This document shows, in pieces, positions 20,551-30,054 of a stretch of 64,000 nt of DNA (its first letter is position 1; each line of letters begins with the position of its first letter). Source of the DNA: Symsagittifera roscoffensis (taxonomy: Eukaryota; Xenacoelomorpha; Acoela; Convolutidae). The stretch lies in the NCBI RefSeq assembly GCF_963678635.1, contig NC_087063.1:26965649-27029648 (forward strand), written 5' to 3'. Under the pieces are notes generated by a model, which was given only the letters and a program-made list of their open reading frames with translations, had not been told where the DNA came from and did no database searches. The translations under genes and the position numbers were made by a program.

Positions 20551-21440
20551 TGGTGTGTTTGTTTACTACCCTCTGGCAGAAATTCAATTGCGCGGTACTG
20601 ACCGTTTGCACTGTGCCAATGAACGCGAGAAGCCTGACAGCATCAGGAAGAAGGCACAACGAGGGAGTCGTCAGGTGGAATAACATCTTGAGGAATCTCG
20701 CAAGTCGAAATGCCGGAAGAATGATCCTCATGGACATCGAACATGAGTTGAGAGCTATGGATCAGGCCAGACTGACTACGGACGGCATTCACTTCGACAG
20801 TATCGAAGGACAAGCTTGGTTGAATCGAGTCTTCCAAGAGCGGTTGGACGAGCTGGAAGCAGAACTCTTTGACACAGGAGTGCTGAACGAAGAAGGAACA
20901 GTGAGTGACGCGGTGATTACCACCTTTGTGCCTCCTAGCCTGGAAACACGCTTGGGTACGGTCCCGGCCGTCACGAACTACAGGCAACAAAGCTCCAGCG
21001 AACCAGGTCAAAGGACAGACGTACAGGATCGATTGGGAGAGGCACCGATGAGGAGAACCATCCATCCTAGCAGAAGAATAGGACCTGTCAACCCAATCGA
21101 AGAGACAGCCGGCACGTCTAGATCGGACACTAGATCGGAGACGACAAATACCAGTCGAGAGGAGAGACGTCCGAGCAGAGGCTCGTTGATGTGGTCAAGA
21201 CCCATACCGTCTCCCTGGCATATATACAAAGACGAGCTAATGAAGCTGGATCTCCAGAGGGTAAGCTTCATCGAAGATGCAAGGAGGATGCTGAATGGAG
21301 CGACGCTATCCGTCAGCAGATTGTACTCGATAACCGGCGTAGACTGGTTGATAGCCACTAGCATAAATTTCAGCTCCACGACGGCCTTGAGATTTGCTGA
21401 CTTGGAGGGACTGCCCCTAACAACACGATGGGACCAGTGA
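20478..21440 (+). pseudogene. SGNH/GDSL-hydrolase region, nucleophile block deleted
   Basis: SGNH hydrolases are small esterases or deacetylases with a Ser-Asp-His set. In this 320-codon frame residues about 38-47 (AVLTVCTVPM) match a core strand, and D102-G-I-H105 in TTDGIHFDS is the typical C-terminal DxxH motif. The upstream GDS nucleophile motif present in the - copy (HLIIGDSLVRVL) is absent: the distance from FNRATW to CTVP is 143 nt here against about 314 nt there. This copy therefore carries a deletion of about 57 codons with a frame change, and the enzyme should be dead. Residues about 115-250 are Ser/Arg/Thr-rich linker. The tail overlaps the next frame by 13 nt (ATGGGACCAGTGA). Confidence 0.7.
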
Positions 21441-23281
21441 ATGCGAGACCATTGCAAGATGTGAGGCTGAATCATGATGAGGGGAATCGTGAAGAGAGAC
21501 CAGGAAGATTCCTGACGACGAGAGCGCCGATTGGACAACACGTGAAGATATTCAGGCAGCTGGCGACACCCCCTGGTCATGTGAAGGAAAGAGTATACCC
21601 AAAGCCAGTGAATCAAGATGGTGATGCCCAAAGATATGGCGGATTGATAGCGATAAAGAAAGATGAGACCATCTTCGCCGCCTATGACAAAGCAGAGATG
21701 AGGAAGGCCAAGATTATGGTAGTAGCGATTTCAGAGTTCGTGTACACCTCCAAGTCTTTGTTTTGGCCGGACGTCATAATGTTGGCAGCGGTCGACCTGG
21801 ACCTAATGCAATCGATATCTCTGGCTATAGGGGTACAAAGGCAGACGGACATGAACCCAATTACGATTGTGTTTGCTGGCATCAATGACCATCTACACAG
21901 TAGAGGTTTTCTGAGCAGACTCAGAGATCCTACAACAGCAGACAACGCTGTATGGCCAGCGATTAAAGATATCCTTGAGTCGATGGGTGAAGTGGTGGAT
22001 GCGACGAAGGAGGGGTCATTCAATAAAGTGACACTGAGAGTAGTATTCGCGTTGTCTCCGGGATATGCACATCTCCCGGATGGACTGAAATTTGTGTATG
22101 CGATTGTGGCCTTACTTTCGGAAGGGAAATATGATGTGATCATATCAGCCCCGAATCGCATGATAGAGATGGAGAACCTGAGGCCACTTAAGGCTGAACT
22201 GCCTGCAGTATGGTCAGATATCTCAAACGCGATGAGAGGACTCAAGGACCATGCGCTACACATGTTAGTGTTGGACGAGGTGCTGGGGTTGGAACTGTCC
22301 AATTTCAGTCGACAACTCAAACTGAAACCGGGAATAGACGATGACCATCGAGTGATCGCGGCGATGTCCAACGACTTATGGTTCCGAGCAATGGAAGTGG
22401 CAGGTGAAGACACAAGAAGGAAAAATTCACTAGAGACGAGAGCTCACTTGGAGGCGATGGTTCTGAGAACCAAGCCGGAAGCCAACCAGTGGCTACACCT
22501 GAACCCTAGAGTAGCGGCATTGCGTGCAGATGCTTTTGAGCAAGGCCCCCTGATGATCACAAAGATACATGCCTACTTGTTGAAGGAGGTGAACCTGGCG
22601 GAAAATGCCGGAGAAAAGACCGCTGAATTTGTGAACAGAATGTGTCAGATCACTCTGGAAACCCTCTGGACCCAGGAAGTGAAGGAACAGGAGGGCTTCG
22701 AAAGGACAGACAGCATGCTAGAAGGGTTGGGAGCCGGATGGACCGCGTCCTTCTTGGCAAAAGTTTACCCGAAAGTCTCGCACTACTTGATAAAAGAATT
22801 CCTCCAAGCAGTAGTGGAAGTATCGATAGTGGAACTAATAGCCTTGTTCATGACATTTGGAGCAGAGAGTTTCGTGAAAGGACCGGCGATACTGCTCACC
22901 GATGGAATCCAGAACCTGCGGCTAGACGGACTTCTGACATTGATTGCAATTACCCACGGAAACTTGAGAGGACTGATGAAACTGGCACGTTGTCCAGAGC
23001 AGATGAGAGAGAGAGTGAGGAACTTGGATTTGAAGAAATTCACGGACTCGTGGAACAAGATAAGAGACCTGAGACACACTCTGATCCAATATCTCTTACA
23101 ACAAAATCGCTTTGGAACGGGAGAAGACGAGACGATTGAAAGAGAGGAAGATGTTAGACGACATGTTGGAGGCATGCCGCTGTTAACCGACCTGAGTTTG
23201 GCTATGAGAACCGATCCCTTGGCGTTGATCAGTGATCGTGACAGTAATCTATGGACCAGCAGTCACGTTTGCGTTCCCTGA
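21428..23281 (+). CDS. 617-residue unknown protein with SGNH-like GxND motif
   Basis: An intact frame, similar along its length to pieces at 53760-55075 of the - copy. Residues about 94-105 form a hydrophobic strand (AKIMVVAISEF). Residues 145-156 read ITIVFAGINDHL, in which GIND fits block III (GxND) of SGNH hydrolases. Residues about 204-216 form another strand (RVVFALSPGY), and D-D-D-H at 304-307 resembles the C-terminal DxxH. No GDS is seen in the expected place. This may be a second, non-classical or inactive SGNH fold. Residues 320-600 are helical, with no family recognised. The frame is lost at about 23235; the following strand (TVIYGPAVTFAFPD) continues in another frame and is continuous in the - copy, so a small indel split one longer protein. 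Confidence 0.6.
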   Translation: MGPVNARPLQDVRLNHDEGNREERPGRFLTTRAPIGQHVKIFRQLATPPGHVKERVYPKPVNQDGDAQRYGGLIAIKKDETIFAAYDKAEMRKAKIMVVAISEFVYTSKSLFWPDVIMLAAVDLDLMQSISLAIGVQRQTDMNPITIVFAGINDHLHSRGFLSRLRDPTTADNAVWPAIKDILESMGEVVDATKEGSFNKVTLRVVFALSPGYAHLPDGLKFVYAIVALLSEGKYDVIISAPNRMIEMENLRPLKAELPAVWSDISNAMRGLKDHALHMLVLDEVLGLELSNFSRQLKLKPGIDDDHRVIAAMSNDLWFRAMEVAGEDTRRKNSLETRAHLEAMVLRTKPEANQWLHLNPRVAALRADAFEQGPLMITKIHAYLLKEVNLAENAGEKTAEFVNRMCQITLETLWTQEVKEQEGFERTDSMLEGLGAGWTASFLAKVYPKVSHYLIKEFLQAVVEVSIVELIALFMTFGAESFVKGPAILLTDGIQNLRLDGLLTLIAITHGNLRGLMKLARCPEQMRERVRNLDLKKFTDSWNKIRDLRHTLIQYLLQQNRFGTGEDETIEREEDVRRHVGGMPLLTDLSLAMRTDPLALISDRDSNLWTSSHVCVP

Positions 23282-24443
23282 CGTTAAGGTGGAAGCATAT
23301 AGGAGGTCGGTGCTGCACCTGAACCTCATATCGGCAGTGGACGGTAGTACACTGAACTGGTGTGAGCAGCACACATTGCGGGAGCTCGTGAGTGAAGATC
23401 TGTTATTTGCGAAAATATCGGAGCCAGAGATGACAGTCATCAATTTTGACGATCACTTCCGTGATCGCATGGGAGAAGTAGAAAGAGGACACATCGAGGT
23501 GTTTCCAAAGCTTTGGAATTTGAGACCCTATGATAAAACGAATGGTGAAATAACCAGAGTGCCTCGTCTCACTGCAGCATATCACAAAGTGAGAGAAGAG
23601 ACGAAGGACTGGGGCGATTACAAGAAGCTGCCGGAGGCAATCCCTGAATTCCCTCTGATAAGAAGGATGTTGCTCGGAGCAGTCTCCGTGGTACAAACTC
23701 CTAGGTTGAGAGCATTCGAGACCAATGAAAGGAGAGTAGGGAGTTTCGTGGGAACGATGGATCCATACTTTGTAGGGAGAAATGCCGCCGTGTTACAGTA
23801 CACACGATTTGCGTACACGGATCAAGCGACGAGAAGGCGAATAAGCAACGCCGCGACTCCCAAGCCTGGAAGATTTGATGAGGAATGGAAGGGATTAGGC
23901 TTAGCTCTGATGAGGATGAGAGGCAGGACCGAACTGCCTGAAGCCTCATTGATCCTGACTAGTGTAAAACAGGAGATGAGAGTGGGAGGAATACTGCAGA
24001 CGAGAACCTTCCTAGCACCCTTCGGCTGCGAAGAAATCAAAGTGGTCCATGGAGAAGAGGAAGATAAATCGGCCGGTACATTGCTCATACCGAGATTCCA
24101 GGAAGAAGCCGACAATGACGAACAAGGACCATCGAGCTCGAACAAGGATAAGTCAGAAGGAGATGTCGAACAGGGTGGAAGCCGTCAAACCGAAGAACCC
24201 ATGCAACAAGATCAAGCTGGTGGGGAAGACGACAGGGCATCGACAGGCGGAACATCCAGCCTGGATTCCAACATCTTCAGTGATCTTGAGAATAATGCAG
24301 ATACGTTGGAAACGACTGAGCCAGCGGATGAAGGCATCTCGACACTGGAGCCTCCGTCAGCCTTTATGGAAATGAAACAGAATTTGCCGGAGAGCAGCTC
24401 TCCTGGCAATTCAAGAAATAACGACCAGAGAATCCTCATGTAA
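23232..24443 (+). CDS. unknown accessory protein segment, 403 codons
   Basis: Continuation of the preceding protein after a frameshift; the Met at 23232 is not a meaningful start. Residues about 3-275 align with 53643-52550 of the - copy: IYGPAVTFAFPD against IYGPTVTYAFPD, SAVDGSTLNWC against SILDGTALNWC, TFLAPFGCEEIKV against RYLAPYGLEKLEL. Residues 290-400 are acidic, Ser/Gln-rich and probably disordered. I recognise no domain, membrane segment or signal peptide. The frame ends at TAA 24441 and another TAA follows at 24471, after which the same frame reopens. Confidence 0.5.
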   Translation: MIVTVIYGPAVTFAFPDVKVEAYRRSVLHLNLISAVDGSTLNWCEQHTLRELVSEDLLFAKISEPEMTVINFDDHFRDRMGEVERGHIEVFPKLWNLRPYDKTNGEITRVPRLTAAYHKVREETKDWGDYKKLPEAIPEFPLIRRMLLGAVSVVQTPRLRAFETNERRVGSFVGTMDPYFVGRNAAVLQYTRFAYTDQATRRRISNAATPKPGRFDEEWKGLGLALMRMRGRTELPEASLILTSVKQEMRVGGILQTRTFLAPFGCEEIKVVHGEEEDKSAGTLLIPRFQEEADNDEQGPSSSNKDKSEGDVEQGGSRQTEEPMQQDQAGGEDDRASTGGTSSLDSNIFSDLENNADTLETTEPADEGISTLEPPSAFMEMKQNLPESSSPGNSRNNDQRILM

Positions 24444-24488
24444 TCACCTAGGAGGAGAAGAATAGAGGCCTAAGCCAGAGTACCTTTC

Positions 24489-25961
24489 GTGGGAACGCTG
24501 CCCGAAGAAGAATGGGAAGCACATCACCGAGACCACGAGAGTAGGACGGGATGCAAACTGGACAGAGTGGCGTTTATGGAAGAAGTTTGGACCGTGGTTC
24601 AAAGCTATGGGACCCAGTCCATTCTGAAAACGGCTCTCAACCAACCCTTGATGAGAGAAGTACTTGACAAGCTTGATGATTGTGAAGGGAGACTGAGTGA
24701 GTTGTTGATCGACTCGGCCACTGATGAAAGTGAAGCGAATTCTCCCATCAAGATGACACCGCAGGACGATAAAGGAGAGGTGGTGTATCTGTCAAGAACC
24801 AGGAGAGGGACGATGCGATCAAAATTGGTGATTGATAAAATCAATGCGATGAAGATGAAGTTAGGCAGCAGAATGATGCCGAGGAGAGTTGGAAAGACGA
24901 AGGTGGATTCAGAAATATCAATGAAATCTATTAACTCAGCGAAAAGGAAACGAGTTGAGGAGGTCATGGATTTGAGGCAAGGTGATTATCAACTGTCTGG
25001 CACAGATAAAGATAAAATGTTAACTGATATAGCGATGATGCCACCCATTCTCATGGCGGGGATAAAGTCAACAGGTTATAAATTCAAAAAGAGTGACCGC
25101 ACTCTGACTGGAGCAACCTTAGAAATGGAAATATTCAGCCAATGTGGAGAGAGCACAATGAAAGACTTCAAGCCATCTCCCATGAATCATGGAAAGGGAA
25201 GTGTCGCAGGACAACTAACACCAGTGGAATATAACCGACTAACAGTGTCGGAGACTGTGTCGATAGATGAACCCACCGGTGGATACATGGAGATGTTAGA
25301 ATACCGAAACTCGGCTAGAGGGTATGTAATGGCCCTGGAAGACGAAAAAGCCATGGAGGGTTATCTGGAAACGATGTTGCAAGGCACCACCCTCAAGCAG
25401 AAGGCGTACGGGACTTTAGCGTCGTCTGACATACAGGCAGAAACGATAGAGCAGTTGGAGAGCCTTCCATGGAAAGCAGTAGTATTAAGGTATTTCGAAG
25501 AAGAAATGAGGACTACGCCAAGAATACATGCTCTCGTGGCAGTACCTTATGTGAGAACAGAGTTACAACTCAGGTTCTCCTGGTGCATGATGGGACTGAC
25601 TCGCGATGAATATGATTCAGAAGAAAGGAAGAGGTCAAAAGAGGAGAAGGTTTTCCTTATGACGAACCTGAGGGATCTGATAGTCCAAGAGGGAGCAGCA
25701 GTAGCGTGTGCAAAGCGGAGAGACGCTCTCTGTTTCACTCGATTCCTGATAGAGCAGATTTCAGTACCTGCATTAAACACTTGTGTTAAGGTGTTGAGGG
25801 AAGGCGATGAGCGAGCGAAAGCCTTATTCTTGCTAGCACTGCTGGATATGCAGCAAATTAAACCAATGAGGGTGAACATGAAAGAACCCGAGGAACTAGA
25901 ACCCATGAGAAAGATAGACGAAATCAGGAGATTTTCAAACAAGGAGCTGAGACTCGCTTAG
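24489..25961 (+). CDS. unknown accessory protein segment, 490 codons
   Basis: In the same frame as the preceding segment; the intervening stops at 24441 and 24471 may be mutations. The first about 75 residues are acidic and helical and correspond to 52158-51901 of the - copy. The middle (about 95-170) is basic (KRKRVEEVM, RRVGKTKV) and the C-terminal half is helical with charged surfaces. No family recognised, and no transmembrane segment or signal peptide seen. The TAG at 25959 is followed by further open frame, so this is probably one part of a longer polyprotein. Confidence 0.45.
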   Translation: MGTLPEEEWEAHHRDHESRTGCKLDRVAFMEEVWTVVQSYGTQSILKTALNQPLMREVLDKLDDCEGRLSELLIDSATDESEANSPIKMTPQDDKGEVVYLSRTRRGTMRSKLVIDKINAMKMKLGSRMMPRRVGKTKVDSEISMKSINSAKRKRVEEVMDLRQGDYQLSGTDKDKMLTDIAMMPPILMAGIKSTGYKFKKSDRTLTGATLEMEIFSQCGESTMKDFKPSPMNHGKGSVAGQLTPVEYNRLTVSETVSIDEPTGGYMEMLEYRNSARGYVMALEDEKAMEGYLETMLQGTTLKQKAYGTLASSDIQAETIEQLESLPWKAVVLRYFEEEMRTTPRIHALVAVPYVRTELQLRFSWCMMGLTRDEYDSEERKRSKEEKVFLMTNLRDLIVQEGAAVACAKRRDALCFTRFLIEQISVPALNTCVKVLREGDERAKALFLLALLDMQQIKPMRVNMKEPEELEPMRKIDEIRRFSNKELRLA

Positions 25962-25967
25962 GAATCT

Positions 25968-27292
25968 ATGGGAGCATTGCCGAAATCCAGTGAATACTGT
26001 GGACCGGTCAAGAAGAAATCGTATAGCTACGTATCCGGGATCATAGGGATAGCGTACAATCCTTTCCTGAGTGAAGACATACGCGATTCCTTCTTCGATT
26101 ATGAGCAGGCGGTGTTGCTAAGATTCTGGACGTCCAGAATTGTAACAATTAAGAGCGTTAACAATCCACAGGCCAAATTGGGACTGGTCTTGGAAGAAGA
26201 GGTGACTGCACCTTCAGTACCAAAATCCGACAAAAGAGTGGAGTTTGGGTTGGGATTCTCAGATGAATTACTGAGAGCGAGCCTGATGGCAGTGTGGGAA
26301 TTGATGAGGCCATCATGGTGTCCTAGTCCCAACGCTGGCTCGATATTACGGGCGACACAAGACGTACAGAGGGAACTGCGTGCAGACTGTAACCTGCGTG
26401 ACCTCAACATCATATATAATGTGATGATAACGGCCTCTAAGAGCAACGGGGAAGATAAAGTGGAGTTGCCTGGCTGGGACCAGAAGACTGGGTCAAACCT
26501 GGTAGCTGTCTGGCGGAAGTTTGTGGATTGGAGGGTCACGTTTGTGGAAGTCTGGACTGTGTGAAGACCCTGGAGAAACAACACAAGCAATTGACGGTAT
26601 TGTTTGGAAACGTAGTGATGAAAGCAAGAATAGAAACGGAACTGATAGCAGATTGCCATGGAGGCACCGATGTGAATCTAGTGACTGAACTAGGATTCTA
26701 CAGCATGTTTGGTTCTTTAGAGTCACTATTGAATCTAGAACAGAAACATGAGATGGTCACAGCCATCAGTGTAGAAGTATTCCCAGGAGTTCTGCAGACT
26801 GAGCAGAAATACATAGGAAAATGGAGGGAAGCAGTCGAGACGGAAATGAACATTAGACACAGTGAGACTTATTGTAGACCATCAGGAGCACGATATTTGG
26901 TGGGTTCAACATTGGCTCCAATGTGCAAGAGCAGATACCCTGTACATTTCGTAGCTGTGGACGTGAAGAGTACAAGAACGATTGTGGATCAAGCCTTCTC
27001 AGTGCCGAAGTGCGTGAGATTGGCGAGAATGTCTGAAAAGTCTTACGAGTTACTATGTAAGATGTTCTCAGCAGTTCCAGAGAGAACCAAAGAGGAGTTG
27101 GAGTCAATACTAGGAAAGAAGTTCATGGGATATGTGAGCGGGAACTTCAGTGACTTTGAAAAACAGAAACAGAGAGGATCAACTGTCACAGATTACAATG
27201 CAGTAGATGAGAATGATGAAATCCACCGAGTGATGATGGAAGTGGAACCATACGTGATTGCTTCTTTGATTATGAGCAGGCGGTGTTACTAA
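25968..27292 (+). pseudogene. duplicated, frameshifted first copy of C-terminal accessory segment
   Basis: Same frame as the preceding segment up to about 26477, where a single G is missing from a G-run (GGCTGGGACC against GGCTGGGGACC in the second copy). Coding then continues in another frame to 27294. Residues from DYEQAVLLRFWTSRI onward are nearly the same as the start of the following 638-codon frame, because 26078-27248 and 27249-28420 are tandem copies. The - copy shows the matching core at 50170-50496 (VESWPGVLQLVQKHI against VEVFPGVLQTEQKYI). Function unknown. Confidence 0.6.
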
Positions 27293-28420
27293 GATTCTGG
27301 ACGTCCAGAATTGTGACGACTAAGAGCGTTAACAATCCACAGGCCAAATTGGGATTGGTCTTGGAAGAAGAGGTGACTGCACCTTCAGTACCAAAATCCG
27401 ACAAGAGAGTGGAATTTGGGTTGGGATTCTCAGATGAATTACTGAGAACGAGCTTGATGGCAGTGTGGGAATTGATGAAGCCATCGTGGTGTCCTAGTCC
27501 CAACGCTGACTCAATATTACGGGCGACACAGGACATACAGAGGGAACTGAATGCGGACTGTAACCTGCGTGACCTCAACATCATATATAATGTGATGATA
27601 ACAGCCTCTAAGAGCAACGGAGAAGATAGAGTGGAGTTGCCTGGCTGGGGACCAGAAGACTGGGTCAAACCTGGTAGCTGTCTGGCGGAAGTCTGTGGAC
27701 TAGAGGGTCACGTTTGTGGAAGTCTAGACTGTGTGAAAACCCTGGAGAAACAACACAAGCAGTTGACGGTATTGTTTGGAAATGTAGTGATGAAAGCAAG
27801 AACGGAAACGGAACTGATAGCAGATTGCCATGGAGGAACCGATGTGAATCTAGTGACAGCACTAGGATTCTACAGCATGTTTGCTTCTTTAGAGTCACTA
27901 TTGAATCTAGAACAGAAACATGAGATGGTCACAGCCATCAGCGTAGAAGTATTCCCAGGAGTTCTGCAGACTGAGCAGAAGTATATAGGAAAATGGAGGG
28001 AAGCAATCGAAACGGAGATGAACATCAGACACAGCGAAACTTATTGTAGACCATCAGGAGCACGATATTTGGTGGGTTCAACGTTGGCTCCAATGTGCAA
28101 GAGCAGATACCCTGTACATTTCGTGGCTGTGGACGTGAAGAGTACAAGAACGATCGTGGATCAAGCTTTCTCAGTGCCAAAGTGCGTGAGATTGGCGAGA
28201 ATGTCTGAAAAGTCTTACGAGTTACTATGTAAGATGTTCTCAGCAGTTCCAGAGAGAACCAAAGAGGAGTTGGAGTCAATACTAGGAAAGAAGTTCATGG
28301 GATATGTGAGCGGGAACTTCAGTGACTTTGAAAAACAGAAACAGAGAGGATCAACTGTCACAGATTACAATGCAGTAGATGAGAATGATGAAATCCACCG
28401 AGTGATGATGGAAGTGGAAC
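26078..28420 (+). repeat. 1.17-kb tandem duplication inside the accessory region
   Basis: Copy 1 is 26078-27248 (1171 nt) and copy 2 is 27249-28420 (1172 nt). They differ by scattered substitutions (a few percent by eye) and by the one-G indel that breaks the frame in copy 1. The junction shows short homology around CATACG. The divergence means the duplication is not an assembly echo and predates recent decay. Confidence 0.9.
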
Positions 28421-29199
28421 CATTGCTGGAAGCTTCAGGAAAACGCAATTGGAGGAGCATCATGTTGACACATGACGAGTTTCCTTGCCACTGCTTGCTG
28501 CAGACCTGGTGGTATCCCAAGCGTAGTAATTTGGTGTTGATCTGGGACTCTGGAGAGCTGCTCTCCATGGGTTTACCAGATTCATCACAGCCCATAACAA
28601 TAGTGATAGTGGGAGTTATGATGGCGATACGATGGCTGGAAGCTCATGTGAGAGAAAATAACAGACAGGAGGCACCGACGAGAGAACAGTTGCGGAAGTT
28701 AGATTGTCTAAAAGATTTAGATCTTTTTGAGACAATGTGCAAAGTTCTAAACATTCCGATGGAAGTGAAGAAGATATGGGCAAGGAAACGATTGATGCCA
28801 TGGTTCAGAGCTAACATGACTGCATGGTTGTACGAGTATGCCAAAAAGCATATGTCGAAGCACGGCAGGGTGTACAGTGAATATCAAATGGACATTGGAG
28901 CAGGAGCTTTCAAGCGAGCTCTCGTGACTCATCGGACTGCAGTGACCACCGCTGTGAAAAGAATTTCCAGGACGAGTGAACGTAGTGGAAAGGAGAAGGC
29001 AGAGATGTTAAAGGAGGATTTGGAGAGAAACGTGACGTTGTGTCTCCACAACAGCTTCTGCAGGAACAGAGAATCTAACGTGGATCACCTACCTTGTTGC
29101 AAACAGAGGGTAGAAGAGCAGAAGTGTTGGACGACGGCTTCCAGCAGCGTCAGGATAGCTAACGACGTGTTACAAGATACGGAGACTGAGAGTGCATAG
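27283..29199 (+). CDS. C-terminal accessory protein segment, 638 codons
   Basis: An intact frame. Residues 1-about 378 repeat the previous segment; residues about 380-638 are unique. The final part (KRALVTHRTAVTTAVKRI, NVTLCLHNSFCRNRESNV) aligns with 49720-49289 of the - copy (KRPLLTHRNGITTGWKRV, NVSLSVHNSFCLNRESTV), so this is the true C-terminus of the third coding region. Cys and His are moderately frequent (CHCLLQTWW, CKSRYPVHF), but no classical protease, polymerase or nuclease motif could be placed. A hydrophobic stretch (PITIVIVGVMMAIRW) could be a buried helix or a single membrane segment. Function unknown. Confidence 0.55.
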   Translation: MLLRFWTSRIVTTKSVNNPQAKLGLVLEEEVTAPSVPKSDKRVEFGLGFSDELLRTSLMAVWELMKPSWCPSPNADSILRATQDIQRELNADCNLRDLNIIYNVMITASKSNGEDRVELPGWGPEDWVKPGSCLAEVCGLEGHVCGSLDCVKTLEKQHKQLTVLFGNVVMKARTETELIADCHGGTDVNLVTALGFYSMFASLESLLNLEQKHEMVTAISVEVFPGVLQTEQKYIGKWREAIETEMNIRHSETYCRPSGARYLVGSTLAPMCKSRYPVHFVAVDVKSTRTIVDQAFSVPKCVRLARMSEKSYELLCKMFSAVPERTKEELESILGKKFMGYVSGNFSDFEKQKQRGSTVTDYNAVDENDEIHRVMMEVEPLLEASGKRNWRSIMLTHDEFPCHCLLQTWWYPKRSNLVLIWDSGELLSMGLPDSSQPITIVIVGVMMAIRWLEAHVRENNRQEAPTREQLRKLDCLKDLDLFETMCKVLNIPMEVKKIWARKRLMPWFRANMTAWLYEYAKKHMSKHGRVYSEYQMDIGAGAFKRALVTHRTAVTTAVKRISRTSERSGKEKAEMLKEDLERNVTLCLHNSFCRNRESNVDHLPCCKQRVEEQKCWTTASSSVRIANDVLQDTETESA

Positions 29200-30054
29200 T
29201 CAGTATCACAGGAGGAAGAAATGGAGCATTGACGAATGACCGAAAAGCAAGATGGAAAAAGAGACAAAAATTAGAAGAATTTAGAAGTTTTAGAACTTCT
29301 AAACGACGAAAAAAGAAGAGAACAAAGGAGTAATGAAGGAAAAGTTAAAACTCAGAATTGTTTTATGTGTGTGAAAAAACTCAAGTGAGAAACCAAGCAA
29401 CCAAGTTGTAATTGAAAACTGAAACATTTAGTTGAGTTTTGAAATTGTTGCATTTATAAATTTGCATTTTGATTTTAATTGAGTGGCTTTAGAGACACTC
29501 ACTTACTATTTATTTAGAAACGCTTAAGTAAAGGAGTATATTTGAATATTCCAGCCTACAAGACTGTTTTTAATCAGCTAGGAGAACTGATCACTTTGTG
29601 GTGACGTGGAAGGCTTGCGTAATCTATCGAAGAAGGAGATTGTTTCATTGTTCTTTCTAACCACAGAGTTTCTTAGTTTTAATATTCAGGACAATAACAA
29701 GCAAGATTTCCGAAGGGAAGAAGCATAGTAGGATAATTTTAGCTTGTTGGTTGGCAGGATTGTCCTGCAAACCAACACCTTTTAAATCTGAGAGAAAAAG
29801 TTTGAATCGGGACATTGACATTGGAAGTCAGAAAATATGTTTTATCTTAAGTCATATCCTCAATGTGCAGATTAATGAAAGAATTTGAAGGCTATAGTGA
29901 TGTAATATGATGCCATTTATATTCTGCAGTGAGTCGATGTGACGTGGATAAAGATAATTTCGTGCATTTTGTAAATTCTGTTCGATGACACTGTATCTAT
30001 TTTACGAACATTGCGTGATTCAATGAGGACATTGACCGGATTGTCCGGGGAGTA
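29200..30054 (+). other. 3' untranslated region and polypurine tract
   Basis: AT-rich and non-coding. It ends in TTGTCCGGGGAGTA (30041-30054), directly before the right LTR, the place and composition of the plus-strand primer (PPT). The string GAGGACATTGA...TCCGGGGAGTA is also present beside the - copy LTR (48879-48915, reverse strand), supporting function. Confidence 0.75.

Noticed and set aside
21682..22413. 243-codon minus-strand frame opposite the 617-codon protein
   Set aside because: Antisense shadow; composition mirrors the + frame and the - copy shows no matching conserved antisense frame.
19312..29199. Third coding region as a classical envelope glycoprotein
   Set aside because: No signal peptide, no fusion peptide, no clear C-terminal membrane anchor and no furin-like site; SGNH motifs and charged helices do not fit an env.
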